From Candidatus Binataceae bacterium (GTDB lineage: Bacteria > Desulfobacterota > Binatia > Binatales > Binataceae): DNA of 64,000 nucleotides. Position 1 is the first letter of the stretch. Each line of letters opens with the position of its first letter. The translations under genes were made by a program, and so were the position numbers. The notes below the pieces were generated by a model that saw nothing but the letters and a program-made list of their open reading frames with translations, did no database searches and had not been told where the DNA came from. Positions 21,893-30,772 of this stretch are shown one piece after another. The stretch covers positions 1 to 64,000 of the forward strand of contig DATJMX010000002.1 of assembly GCA_035508495.1 (NCBI GenBank), given 5' to 3'.

Positions 21893-22695
21893 TTCTCCTC
21901 GTACCACTGGATCGCGCCCTTGAGGCCGCGCTCTTTCTGCACCTTGCGGATTTCGTCGTTGCCCGGACCGAAGTGAAAGATCGCATCGTACTCGGCGCCC
22001 GCGAGCACCGAGGCGCGGAAGCCGCGCAGATCCATCGCGCGATTGATGCCGAGCTTTTCGAGCCGGAGCTTCTGCGCCGGCACTTTCGCGACGCGGCGCG
22101 CGTAGCTGTAAGTTTCCTCTTCGAGCTTGTCGTCGGGAAACGCGCGCGTGGCGAAGCCCATGCGCTCGGCCTCGATGCCGGTGATCTTGCTGCCCGGCAG
22201 GAAGGCCAGGTACTTCGTGCGATGCGGCCCGACCATCCAGTTCCAGAACGCGCTGACATATCCCGCGCCCGCCGGGATCGACGGAAATCCGATACGCGCA
22301 TTCTCCGCCACAAAGATCATGTCGCATGAGATCGCGAGCTGGCTGCCGCCCGCGAGGCAGTATCCATGCACCATCGCGATAACGGGTTTGGGCAGGTCGC
22401 GCAGGCGGAGCCAATGCTCGACGTAACGCTGCAGCGCCTGCTGATCGTGATCGACGGTGTAGCGCTCGGCGCTGCCGTCGTTGAGTCCGGCAGTCAGATC
22501 GTAGCCGGTGCAAAACGCGCGACCGGCGCCGCGGATGACGAGCACCTTGATGTCGGCGTCCTTTTCGATTTGCGTGAGCGCCTCGCCAAACTCGGCGATA
22601 AGCGCCGGCGTCATCGCGTTGAGCTTCTCAGGCCGGTTGAGCGTGAGCGTGCCGATGCGATCCTGCTTCTCAACGATGATGTTGGCGAAGGGCAT
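21889..22695 (-). CDS. Enoyl-CoA hydratase/isomerase family protein
   Basis: 268 residues from ATG at 22695, chosen over an upstream frame extension because GGGAGG lies eight bases before it and the family N-terminus (IIVEKQDRIGTLTLNRPEKLNAM) begins there. The crotonase oxyanion-hole segments are IRGAGRAFCTGYDLTAG and HGYCLAGGSQLAISCDM. It would hydrate, isomerise or hydrolyse an acyl-CoA. The gene overlaps the serine hydrolase gene by four bases. Specific substrate unknown. Confidence 0.88.
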   Translation of the reverse strand: MPFANIIVEKQDRIGTLTLNRPEKLNAMTPALIAEFGEALTQIEKDADIKVLVIRGAGRAFCTGYDLTAGLNDGSAERYTVDHDQQALQRYVEHWLRLRDLPKPVIAMVHGYCLAGGSQLAISCDMIFVAENARIGFPSIPAGAGYVSAFWNWMVGPHRTKYLAFLPGSKITGIEAERMGFATRAFPDDKLEEETYSYARRVAKVPAQKLRLEKLGINRAMDLRGFRASVLAGAEYDAIFHFGPGNDEIRKVQKERGLKGAIQWYEEK

Positions 22696-22833
22696 GAGAC
22701 GACCTCCCAATGATGCGCGCAAGGGTTGGCATTCGCCGCGATGTTCGCGCAAAAGCAGGGGCCTCGGCTAGAGGCGGTATCTGCATGAAAACCTTTAGAT
22801 GACCAGAAGCCCTGACAGAGAGTGTCGGCCTGC

Positions 22834-24267
22834 TCACACGTGCGGGTAGGCGTCGCTGCCCATTTCGAGTGCGTCGAGGCCGTTGAATTCCACCTCGACC
22901 AGCACGCGGTTGCCGATCGTGCGCTCTACCAGGGTGAAGAAGGCATAGGCGATGCCGAAAACGACCAGCGCGTTGACGGTGATTCCGATCAACTGAGCGG
23001 TGAACTGGCCGACGTCGCCGTAGAGGAGGCCGCGGATCGGACCGGCTACGCCATTCCAGCCGTCGCCGTAGGTGCCGTCGGCGAAGATGCCGAGGGCGAG
23101 CGCGCCCCATGCGCCGCATACGCCGTGAACCGCGATCGCGCCGATCGGATCGTCAACGCGGAAGCGTCTTTCGAGCTCGATCACCGTCCACACTACCAGC
23201 ATCCCGCCGACTACGCCGATCAGGAGCGCCGCTACCGGAGATACGAACGCGCATGGCGCGGTGATCGCGACGAGACCGCCCAGCAGGCCATTACAAGCCA
23301 TCGCGATGTCGGGTTTGTGGAAGCGATGCCACAGGTAGAAGAGCGCCGACAGTGCACCCGCCGACGACGCGAGCATCGTATTGGCGGCGATCAGTCCGAT
23401 GCGCTGATCGGTCGCGGCGAGCGTCGAGCCGGCGTTGAAGCCGAACCATCCGAAAGCCAGGATTAACGTCCCGCTTATCGCCATTGGCAGATTGTGTCCG
23501 GGCAGCGCGCCGATCGCGCCGTCACGGCGGAATTTGCCGATGCGCGGGCCCAGTATGATTGCGCCCGCGAGTGCGGTCACGCCGCCGGTCATGTGCACCA
23601 CCGCGGAGCCCGCGAAATCGACCTGGCCGTGACCGAGCCCGAGATTGGTGCCGAGCTGGGAGAGCCATCCTCCTCCCCACACCCAGTTGCCATAGAGCGG
23701 GTAGAGGAACATCGACATGAAGAAGCCGTAGATCGTGAATGCCGAGAACTTCCATCGCTCGGCCATCGCGCCGGTGGGAATCGTCGCCGCGGTATCCATG
23801 AAGACGACCGCGAACAGGAACATCGCGAGGCTCGCGGGATCGTGACTCACGTCGATCAGCGCGAATTTGGCAAAGCCGATAAGACCCCATTCGTGCCCGG
23901 CGATCGTGAGGTGCAGCTCATGATGCATCCCCGGCGACGCCATCAGTGACGGCCAGATATGCACCCCGCCCATCATGAACGCATAGCCGCAGAACCAGAA
24001 TCCGATGACGCCGATCGGATAGACGATCAGGTTCATCGCCATCGTATTGACTGCATTCTTGGCGCGCGTGAAGCCGGTCTCGAGCATCGCGAAACCGAGC
24101 TGCATGAACATCACGAGAAAGCCGCCGATCAACACCCAGGCGAGGTTGAGCGAGAAGTCGATGCCGGGATTCGAGGCGAGCGATTGCGCATGCGCACTGC
24201 GCGCGAGCAGCACGATCGCGATCGTGCCCGCGACGCTGATCCGGATTAGGCGCGCGGTTTTAATCAT
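22834..24267 (-). CDS. amtB: Ammonium transporter, Amt family
   Basis: 477 residues with a cleavable signal peptide (ending ARSAHAQS) and eleven predicted membrane helices. Family signatures include LVMFMQLGFAMLETGFTRAKNAVNTM, DTAATIPTGAMAERWKFSAF and FNAGSTLAATDQRIGLIAANTMLAS; conserved pore residues of the twin-His type are in VVHMTGG and HGVCGAWGALALG. AmtB moves ammonium inward and is normally paired with and blocked by the PII protein GlnK. No glnK is adjacent; instead the ATG overlaps the stop of a membrane Ser/Thr kinase gene (ATGA). Confidence 0.95.
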   Translation of the reverse strand: MIKTARLIRISVAGTIAIVLLARSAHAQSLASNPGIDFSLNLAWVLIGGFLVMFMQLGFAMLETGFTRAKNAVNTMAMNLIVYPIGVIGFWFCGYAFMMGGVHIWPSLMASPGMHHELHLTIAGHEWGLIGFAKFALIDVSHDPASLAMFLFAVVFMDTAATIPTGAMAERWKFSAFTIYGFFMSMFLYPLYGNWVWGGGWLSQLGTNLGLGHGQVDFAGSAVVHMTGGVTALAGAIILGPRIGKFRRDGAIGALPGHNLPMAISGTLILAFGWFGFNAGSTLAATDQRIGLIAANTMLASSAGALSALFYLWHRFHKPDIAMACNGLLGGLVAITAPCAFVSPVAALLIGVVGGMLVVWTVIELERRFRVDDPIGAIAVHGVCGAWGALALGIFADGTYGDGWNGVAGPIRGLLYGDVGQFTAQLIGITVNALVVFGIAYAFFTLVERTIGNRVLVEVEFNGLDALEMGSDAYPHV

Positions 24268-25283
24268 CTGAGCTGTCCCCGATAGGTTTTATCTTTGGGT
24301 CCGGGCGTGGCCGGATAGCGATTGGCCAGCCAGATCAGAAATATGAAAATTCCGATCAGCGAGATGAAGAATGCACCGAATGCGATGGCGCGCCGCGCGC
24401 GTTGCAACGCAAGGCTGCGGGGATGCAGCTTCTCGGCACGATTGTGCACTACGACTTCGGCGGGATTCTTGAGATCCTCCAAGAGCTGCGACGCGGTTTC
24501 ATAACGGTTACGCGGGTTGCGTTCGATCGCGTGCAGGATGATTTCTTCGAGATGCGGATCGATATCGGGCTGGAAGGCCGAGGGCGGCTGCGGATCCTCA
24601 GCGGTCTTGGCCTTCATGACGCCGTAGACGTTGGGGGCCGAGTACGGCAGGTTGCCGGTCAGCATTTCGAACAGCATCACGCCGAGCGCGTAGATATCGG
24701 TGCGCACGTCGCCGCGCCGCCCGCTGACCTGTTCGGGCGCCATATAATCCGGTGTGCCGATGGTCGAGGACAGGCCCGACCAGGTGAGGCGCCGCGCCGA
24801 CTCATCGAGCGCAATCCCGAAGTCCATGATTTTGACCTGGCCCGCGGCCGTGATCAGGATGTTCTCGGGCTTGAGATCGCGATGCACTACGCCCTGGCCA
24901 TGCATATACACGACCGCGCCCGCGATTTGCTTTGCGATATCGAGCGCCTGCTCGGTCGGCAGACCCTGGCCGTCGCGGATCATCGCTCGCAGTGAAGTTC
25001 CTTCGACGAACTCCATCGCGATGTACATCCGGCTTTTATGACGCGGGGTCAGGACCTTGATGATGTTGGGATGATCGAGGCGGCGGCCAACTTCCTCCTC
25101 GCGCTGAAAGCGGCCGTAGAAAACCACGTCGCTTTCGAACTGCATGTAAGGAACTTTGATTGCGACGATTCGGTCGCCGTCGAGCCTGTCGACCCCTTTG
25201 AAGATCGAGGCCATCCCGCTGCGTGCGATCACCTCGGTCAGGTTGTACTGATCGACGCTTTCTCCAACACTGACCTCGCGCAT
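24264..25283 (-). CDS. Membrane-anchored eukaryotic-type Ser/Thr protein kinase
   Basis: 339 residues. Kinase domain 12-275: somewhat degenerate glycine loop (IARSGMASIFKG), ATP-binding Lys43 in VAIK, catalytic loop HRDLKPEN (134-141, Asp136), DFG (154-156) and APE (182-184), so it should be active. A juxtamembrane linker leads to one membrane helix (about 299-321) and a short external tail without a sensor domain, unlike PknB. A PP2C phosphatase gene lies 80 bases upstream and amtB overlaps downstream by 4 bases, so kinase, phosphatase and transporter look like one module. Phosphorylation of AmtB or a nitrogen regulator is a reasonable but unproved idea. Confidence 0.92.
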   Translation of the reverse strand: MREVSVGESVDQYNLTEVIARSGMASIFKGVDRLDGDRIVAIKVPYMQFESDVVFYGRFQREEEVGRRLDHPNIIKVLTPRHKSRMYIAMEFVEGTSLRAMIRDGQGLPTEQALDIAKQIAGAVVYMHGQGVVHRDLKPENILITAAGQVKIMDFGIALDESARRLTWSGLSSTIGTPDYMAPEQVSGRRGDVRTDIYALGVMLFEMLTGNLPYSAPNVYGVMKAKTAEDPQPPSAFQPDIDPHLEEIILHAIERNPRNRYETASQLLEDLKNPAEVVVHNRAEKLHPRSLALQRARRAIAFGAFFISLIGIFIFLIWLANRYPATPGPKDKTYRGQLR

Positions 25284-25363
25284 CGTTTAGGCCGGCTCGC
25301 GGAGCGAGCGGTCAGCGGACGTTAACATCGCGGTGGACGAGCATCAATCGTGAGTGGCGACGA

Positions 25364-26236
25364 TTAGCGGCCGAACCAGCCGCGCAAGCGCTCGAAGAAT
25401 CCGCCGTCGGTGGGGACATGGCCGGTATCGGCGTTCATTCTGAAAATCGCGCAGGTCAGATTATCGGGAGTGCCGCGCGAGTTGGCTTCCTCGATCATGC
25501 GCCGGCATGCGGTTTCGGGATCGACCTCGCGCGTCGCATATTCGAGCTCATGACTTTCGAGCACGCCGTGCAGGCCGTCGCTGCAAAGAATCAGCCGGTC
25601 GCCCTTGATCAGCGGCATCGAGATCCGATCGACCGACACGATCAGATCGCGCCCAAGACTCCGCAGGATAAGCGAGCGTTCAGGGTGCGTCCGCGCGGCC
25701 TCGGCTGACAGCAGGCCCATCCTGACGCGCTCGCCAACGGCAGTGTGATCCTTCGTGATCTGCGTGATCTTGTGATGACGCGCGAGATAGAGGCGGCAAT
25801 CGCCGACGTGAGCCGCCGACAGGATGCCCTTTTCGACGACCGCCGCGGTGAGCGTCGTCGCCATCGCGCGCAGCTCGGGGACTGTCAGCGCCTTATTGTG
25901 AATCTCGATGTTGGCTTGCTGGACCGCGCGATGGAGCCGCTTGGCGGGTCCCCAGGCGGGATTGCTATCGCGATAGGCCTGGATCGTCGTCTCAACTGCG
26001 AGCGCGCTGGCGACTTCGCCGCCCTCATAGCCGCCTACTCCGTCGCAGACGACGAACAACACACTGTCATCGTTCTCGACGAAGTGGCCGAACGAATCCT
26101 CGTTGCCGGAGCGCTTGGTGCCGACATCGCTGAGCATCGCGAGATCGAACTTTCGCTCCGTGGCATCGTCAGGCAACATCGCGGACTGCGTCTCTAGCAG
26201 GATGTTCGTATCCTCGTGGGACTCGGCTCCGTTCAT
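25364..26236 (-). CDS. PP2C-family protein phosphatase
   Basis: 290 residues. A ~30-residue N-terminal extension is followed by the PP2C core with metal ligands in SDVGTKRSGNEDSFG, VVCDGVGGYEGGEVAS, AAHVGDCRLYLA, LILCSDGLHGVL and a C-terminal TPDNLTCAIFRM. Such Mn/Mg-dependent phosphatases reverse Ser/Thr kinases of the Pkn type; the next gene is such a kinase. No membrane helix, so cytoplasmic. No clear Shine-Dalgarno precedes the ATG, while a strong hairpin lies 17-50 bases upstream and may affect expression. Confidence 0.92.
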   Translation of the reverse strand: MNGAESHEDTNILLETQSAMLPDDATERKFDLAMLSDVGTKRSGNEDSFGHFVENDDSVLFVVCDGVGGYEGGEVASALAVETTIQAYRDSNPAWGPAKRLHRAVQQANIEIHNKALTVPELRAMATTLTAAVVEKGILSAAHVGDCRLYLARHHKITQITKDHTAVGERVRMGLLSAEAARTHPERSLILRSLGRDLIVSVDRISMPLIKGDRLILCSDGLHGVLESHELEYATREVDPETACRRMIEEANSRGTPDNLTCAIFRMNADTGHVPTDGGFFERLRGWFGR

Positions 26237-26252
26237 TTAACGCAAATGGTTC

Positions 26253-26286
26253 GGGGGCGAACCGCGGTCCCGTGCGGTTCACCCCC
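26253..26286. terminator. Strong hairpin between permease and PP2C genes
   Basis: GGGGG (26253-26257) and GAACCGC (26259-26265) pair with GCGGTTC (26274-26280) and CCCCC (26282-26286) around one C-A mismatch and an eight-base loop: twelve paired positions, mostly G-C. There is no following T-tract on the minus strand, so it may be a pause, partial terminator or mRNA-stability element separating permease from the phosphatase-kinase-amtB genes. Confidence 0.45.
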
Positions 26287-26311
26287 GGAGGTTCGGGTTA
26301 GGTGTAAATCT

Positions 26312-27970
26312 TCAAGCCGGTTTCGTGACGAGAATCGTCTCCTTGCCCTTCTTCTTCGAGTTGCGCATGAAGTAAATGCCGCCGTAGATGGCCCAGATTA
26401 GGGAGATCGCAACCGCGAGCAGAGGCTCCTTCACGCTGCCAAGACCCTCCAGTGGACCGATGACGTAGAAGGCCAGGCAGGCGAAGTTGGCGATCGCGCC
26501 GAAGATCGGCACCACTGCGTGCTTGAAGCCATGGAACGAGTGATGCTCGCGGAAAGCCACGATGCAGACGATATTAGTTAATCCATATAGTAGGAAGGTG
26601 CCGAAGTTCGAGGTCAGCGTTACCAGCAACAATCCGTTGGGCAGCGCGGACAACGAGGCATTCGAGCTCATTCCGATCGCGTACCAGATGTTGTGCGGCA
26701 GCGTCGCGATCGTCTTGTCGTCGGGCGCCGAACCGCCAGCGAAGTAGAACAGCGCAGCGTACGCACCAAGCACCGCCGAGATCGTCGCGAGCGTCCAGAT
26801 CGCGCGATGCGGAGTCAGGTTCTCGCCATGCAGCAGGCCGAAGTGCTCGGGAATTTCCTCGTCGCGGCCCATCGCGTAGGTCACGCGCGCTCCAGTGTTA
26901 ATGCAGCTCAGCGTGGTGCCAATCAGCGCCAGGAACACAGTCAGCGCTTCGATCAACATGAACGCCTGGCCATGACCGCCGAGCATCGCGTTGCCGACGA
27001 TCGTCATCATATCGCCGAGAGGCGCCGCCGAGCCTTTCGCATCGGCAAGGCTGTAAGCGCTGTTCAGGAAGTAGTTGGCGCCGAAGTATTCGATCAGGTA
27101 GCAGAACAGACCCTGGATCGTGAGCGACAGCAGAACACCGCGCGGGATGTCCTTGGTCGGGTTCTTCGCTTCTTCGCCAAGCGCGGTGACGGACTCAAAT
27201 CCGACCAGCAGCAGGATTGCGACAGTCGCCTGCAGCATGACCCAGCTGAAGTTATGCGGCATGAAGACCGAGAGCGCGTTCGGATGCGCCGGATGGTCGC
27301 CCACCAGCGAGTACGCGAGCTTCGATGAGGTACCGTCGAGCGCGAGGCCCGTCGATCCCGCGGGATGGCCCATGCGATATGCAACGGCAAGCGCGGTGAA
27401 AAACAGCAGCGCAACGATCTGGATGCCGTTGATGGCGATGTTGACCATGGTCGAGCCGTTGACGCCCTGGAAGGCGATCCACGCTACCGCGAACGAGAAG
27501 ATGACCGCGATCAGCGCCATGAACACCGGACCCGGAATCGACGCATTGATCGTGTTCGGCGCGAAGGTGCCGATGATGTAGCCGATCATGATGCCCATCG
27601 TCGCGACCATGACGCCGGGATACATCCAGTAATAAAGATGTGACGCCCAGCCGACGACGAATTTAGCTACACGCGCGAACTTGTACGCATGCGTTTTGCC
27701 GAGAAACGCCTGCTCCGCGAACAAGTATGAACTGCCAGCGCCGGGGTAAAGCTTGGCCAGTTCGGAATACGAGATCGCCGTCGCATATGCGAGCAGCAAG
27801 GCGACGAAAATGCCTGACCACATCGCGAGGCCTGACGGATATGCGTAGCCTGCCTGCTGGACGAATGTAATCCACAGGAAGGCGCCCGGTGCGATCAGCG
27901 CCATGGCGTTGACCGTGACCCCGGTCAAGCCTAGCGTGGGCACCATCTTTTTTTCGGTTGCTTCTGCCAT
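26312..27970 (-). CDS. Amino-acid permease, APC superfamily
   Basis: 552 residues from ATG at 27970, chosen because AAGGAGGAG lies just before it; a further upstream frame extension is not supported. Twelve or more membrane helices are predicted; the first carries LTGVTVNAMALIAPGAF and the eighth region VGFESVTALGEEAKNPTKDIPRG, the APC consensus. A 30-residue Lys-rich tail ends the protein. It imports amino acids or amines; substrate not predictable. The gene has a consensus sigma-54 promoter and heads a run of PP2C, kinase and amtB genes. Confidence 0.9.
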   Translation of the reverse strand: MAEATEKKMVPTLGLTGVTVNAMALIAPGAFLWITFVQQAGYAYPSGLAMWSGIFVALLLAYATAISYSELAKLYPGAGSSYLFAEQAFLGKTHAYKFARVAKFVVGWASHLYYWMYPGVMVATMGIMIGYIIGTFAPNTINASIPGPVFMALIAVIFSFAVAWIAFQGVNGSTMVNIAINGIQIVALLFFTALAVAYRMGHPAGSTGLALDGTSSKLAYSLVGDHPAHPNALSVFMPHNFSWVMLQATVAILLLVGFESVTALGEEAKNPTKDIPRGVLLSLTIQGLFCYLIEYFGANYFLNSAYSLADAKGSAAPLGDMMTIVGNAMLGGHGQAFMLIEALTVFLALIGTTLSCINTGARVTYAMGRDEEIPEHFGLLHGENLTPHRAIWTLATISAVLGAYAALFYFAGGSAPDDKTIATLPHNIWYAIGMSSNASLSALPNGLLLVTLTSNFGTFLLYGLTNIVCIVAFREHHSFHGFKHAVVPIFGAIANFACLAFYVIGPLEGLGSVKEPLLAVAISLIWAIYGGIYFMRNSKKKGKETILVTKPA

Positions 27971-28053
27971 TTCTCCTCCTTGTCGAGCGCCGCGGCGTTG
28001 TGCCGCTGAGCCAGCGCCATCCGTCTCCACACGGATTGCAGCCGAGTGCGAAA

Positions 28054-28069
28054 CGCAAGGAGGGTGCCA
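28054..28069 (-). promoter_or_regulatory. Sigma-54 (RpoN) promoter of the amino-acid permease gene
   Basis: On the minus strand TGGCAC (28069-28064), CCTCC and TTGCG (28058-28054) match the -24/-12 consensus TGGCAC-N5-TTGC exactly, with the required ten bases between GG and GC. Transcription would start near 28043, leaving a ~70-base leader before the permease ATG. A perfect palindrome lies about 55 bases further upstream. Sigma-54 promoters need an AAA+ activator; one is encoded at 60474-61802. Confidence 0.7.
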
Positions 28070-28116
28070 TGCGAAATGCAATGATTTGCGTTGCGATTAC
28101 ATTGCGCACTGCTCAA

Positions 28117-28138
28117 TTGACGGGCAGTCGCCCGTCAA
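28117..28138. promoter_or_regulatory. Perfect 9+9 palindrome, candidate enhancer for the sigma-54 promoter
   Basis: TTGACGGGC (28117-28125) and GCCCGTCAA (28130-28138) are exact inverted repeats separated by AGTC. The centre is about 85 bases upstream of the predicted sigma-54 start, the normal place for an activator dimer site. The palindrome is not followed by a T-tract in either direction, which argues against a terminator. Confidence 0.5.
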
Positions 28139-28224
28139 CAAGTCATCAGCGCTCACCCTTTTCGGTGATGAAACCTAGTCTCTGATGTCTATGAACGCTT
28201 GACCCAAGCCTATAAGGGGCTGAC

Positions 28225-29724
28225 CTAAGCGGCAGCACCTACCGCGACCATCAGGATGGGGCTCTTGCCTGCCGCATGGGGCTCGAAGAAGCGGGTCGTG
28301 TCGTCGTCGTAGAATGTGAGCCCGGTGGCGCCGCGGCCCAGAGAATAGGCGGCAAGGTAGGCGCGCCCGCCCATCACGCCCGCCTCGAGATGTGCATCGC
28401 GATAGCCGCGATTGCCCAGAGCTTTCAGCGCGCGCTCGAGGTCGGCCATGTAAACGATGAGCGCGGAGCAATCCATGCCGAGTGGCTGCTCGAGGCACAA
28501 ATACCCGGCCTCTCGGCGAAAGTTGTCCTGTCGCAGCAGCTGGAATCCGCCCGAGACGCGATCGAAGTAGTAGGAGCCGGACGCCATCCCGTCGACGGCG
28601 TTCACGATCAGATAGGTTTCGACGAGGCTCGGGACATCGGCTCGCAGATGAGCGTTCGATGCGATCATGATCGATTGCAGCTCGCTCGCCTCGATCGGTT
28701 CCTGGGCGAAGATGCGCGTGGAGCCGCGGCGCAGAATCGTCTCACCGAGTGCGAGTGAATCGGAGGCGGGCTCAAAGCGGAGGGACTCGCCGGCAGATCC
28801 AGGCGCATCGGTGATTGGCGCGTCGGCGATCGATGCGACCTCATCGACAGTGATGAGCCGCGCCTCGCGCTGAATCTTGCGCAGATCCTCGTAGTCAACC
28901 TGCTCGGACGATAGCGGCACCGATTCGAAGGGAAACGGCGAGAGCTCGGGCGAGGGCTGCACCGGCTTCGCATCGGCGCCGAGAGGAATCAGCGCGACCA
29001 TCGCCTCGCGATCGCCGTCGATTCCAAGCAGCTCTTCGAGCGGAGGATCCGCGAATGCAGTTACGACTTCAGCCGGTATCGAATCCGCCGCGGTCGCGGT
29101 GAGCATGTTCGAGAGCATCGTGCCGGCGTCCCAGAAGCAGTAGCGATATCCGCGCGCGCGATACTTCCAGGTGCTGCGCCAGAAGATCGCGGTGAGCATC
29201 ACGATCGCGCGCGCCTCGCGGAGCGATGGCCGACTCGCGGCCGCTCGCGCGATAAGCTCGCGCCAGTCGCCGCGCCTGAGTCCGCGCAACTTCAGGTCCG
29301 CCGGCGAGAAATGATAGAGCCCGGCCTCGATACCCTCGACGTCCGCGACGGCCAGGTAAATCTCGATTGGATAGAGCGCTCCCGCCGATGGCGCCGCGCG
29401 GAAGTGATAATCCATGCCATCGACGCGTCGATGCTTCGTAAGCCCGTCGGACGAAAAGAAGATTCGCGTCAGGTTCTCGACTCCGATCGGCGTGTTCAGA
29501 TCCTGCCGCGTCTCAGTGGCGATCGCCTCGAGCGTCGGTATCGAGGCGAGGGCAATATCGCGCGGCAGCGCGACCGACGCCGCATGCGGATACACCTTGT
29601 AAGGCATCGGCCGATTTTCCCAGTCGAGCCGATGCATCGCCGTGCGCACGCTGGTGTACGAATGCTTGGTGATCTCGTGATAGAGCCGAGCCGCGTCGAT
29701 GTAGTCGTTTGCCACGTTCCTCAC
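28225..29724 (-). CDS. Double-domain nitroreductase, SagB/ThcOx type
   Basis: 499 residues from GTG at 29724 (a second GTG nine bases on has a better ribosome site). The N-terminal half (about 70-250) contains FRAAPSAGALYPIEIYLAV, the SagB-type nitroreductase signature, and RYCFWDAGTMLSNMLTA; the C-terminal half (about 310-499) repeats the pattern in degenerate form (RRGSTRIFAQEPI, GYRDAHLEAGVMGGRAYLAAYSLGRGATGLTFYDDD). SagB proteins are FMN enzymes that oxidise azolines in RiPP pathways, but no YcaO, E1-like or precursor gene is nearby. This is therefore a free-standing tandem member with unknown substrate. Confidence 0.8.
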   Translation of the reverse strand: MRNVANDYIDAARLYHEITKHSYTSVRTAMHRLDWENRPMPYKVYPHAASVALPRDIALASIPTLEAIATETRQDLNTPIGVENLTRIFFSSDGLTKHRRVDGMDYHFRAAPSAGALYPIEIYLAVADVEGIEAGLYHFSPADLKLRGLRRGDWRELIARAAASRPSLREARAIVMLTAIFWRSTWKYRARGYRYCFWDAGTMLSNMLTATAADSIPAEVVTAFADPPLEELLGIDGDREAMVALIPLGADAKPVQPSPELSPFPFESVPLSSEQVDYEDLRKIQREARLITVDEVASIADAPITDAPGSAGESLRFEPASDSLALGETILRRGSTRIFAQEPIEASELQSIMIASNAHLRADVPSLVETYLIVNAVDGMASGSYYFDRVSGGFQLLRQDNFRREAGYLCLEQPLGMDCSALIVYMADLERALKALGNRGYRDAHLEAGVMGGRAYLAAYSLGRGATGLTFYDDDTTRFFEPHAAGKSPILMVAVGAAA

Positions 29725-29809
29725 GCCCGCGCCATACCGGTCGTTCAGTTATTCCGATCGGCGCCGCCTGTGCTATTAGGGACTCAAATCCAACTACGGA
29801 GAATCTAAC

Positions 29810-30736
29810 ATGGCGGCGCGGCTCTCGTCTTCGGAAGTCAGGGGGTTGTTCGAGAAGCTCAGCAACTGGGGTCGTTGGGGCAAGGATGACGAGCGCGGCG
29901 CGCTCAATTTCATCACGCCCGCCAAGAGCGCCGCAGCCGCCAGGCTCGTGCAAACGGGTGAGAGCGTTTCGATGGCGCTGCCGCTCGCGACGATGCCCGC
30001 CGCCGATAATCCCACTCCCGTGACGCATCTGATGGTGCAATCCGGCAATGACGCTCATCACCAGGCGCTGCCCTACTCGGGCGACTACTTCGCGATCGCG
30101 CCGCATGGCATGGCCAACACGCATATCGACGCGCTCTGCCACGTGTTCTGGCAAAAGAAGATGTACAACGGCTTCGACGCGAGCGAGGTCGGCTCGCACG
30201 GCGCACGTAAGTGCGCGATCACGGTCGCGCGCGAGGGCATCGTCACGCGCGGCGTGCTGATCGACATCCCGCGGCTGCAGAACGTCGATTGGATGGAGCC
30301 GGGCGCACGTATCTTTCCCGAAGATCTGGACGCCGCGGAAAAGGCGCACGGTGCGCGCGTCCAGGAAGGTGACGTGCTGATGCTTCGCACCGGGCGCTCG
30401 GCGCGGCGCAAGGCCAAGGGCGCGTGGGAGCCGATGCGCGGCGGGATGGCGGGCCTCGACGCGACCTGCCTGCCCTGGCTGCACGAGCGCAAGATCGCGA
30501 TGCTCGGATGCGACGGCGTGAGCGACGTTATCTCCAGCGGCTACGACGATATTCCGCTGCCAATCCACGTCGGCACGCTCGTCACGATGGGGATGCATCT
30601 GATCGACAACGCCGACCTCGACGCCGTCAGCGCAGCGGCCCATCGCCTCAAGCGCTACGAGTTCCAGTTCATCCTCGCGCCGCTGATCCTCGAGCGCGGC
30701 ACGGCGTCGCCGGTGAATCCGCTGGCGATTTTCTGA
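29810..30736 (+). CDS. Cyclase family protein, kynurenine-formamidase-like metal hydrolase
   Basis: 308 residues. The family core is visible in NWGRWGKDDERGALNFITP, the metal-binding HGMANTHIDALCHVFW (HxxxxHxD-like) and LGCDGVSDVISSGY. Members hydrolyse amide or ester bonds, for example N-formylkynurenine, or act in polyketide cyclisation. It begins an operon with the amidohydrolase 36 bases downstream, so sequential hydrolysis of one compound is likely. True kynurenine formamidases are shorter (about 210 residues); this longer class is mostly uncharacterised. Confidence 0.82.
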   Translation: MAARLSSSEVRGLFEKLSNWGRWGKDDERGALNFITPAKSAAAARLVQTGESVSMALPLATMPAADNPTPVTHLMVQSGNDAHHQALPYSGDYFAIAPHGMANTHIDALCHVFWQKKMYNGFDASEVGSHGARKCAITVAREGIVTRGVLIDIPRLQNVDWMEPGARIFPEDLDAAEKAHGARVQEGDVLMLRTGRSARRKAKGAWEPMRGGMAGLDATCLPWLHERKIAMLGCDGVSDVISSGYDDIPLPIHVGTLVTMGMHLIDNADLDAVSAAAHRLKRYEFQFILAPLILERGTASPVNPLAIF

Positions 30737-30772
30737 TCGACAATCAAATCGAAACTCCTTGGAGCTGATGCA

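Noticed and set aside
21893-22513. Upstream extension of the serine hydrolase frame by about 207 codons
   Set aside because: It runs over the enoyl-CoA hydratase gene in a different frame; signal peptide and GTG with GAGGAG mark the true start at 21892.
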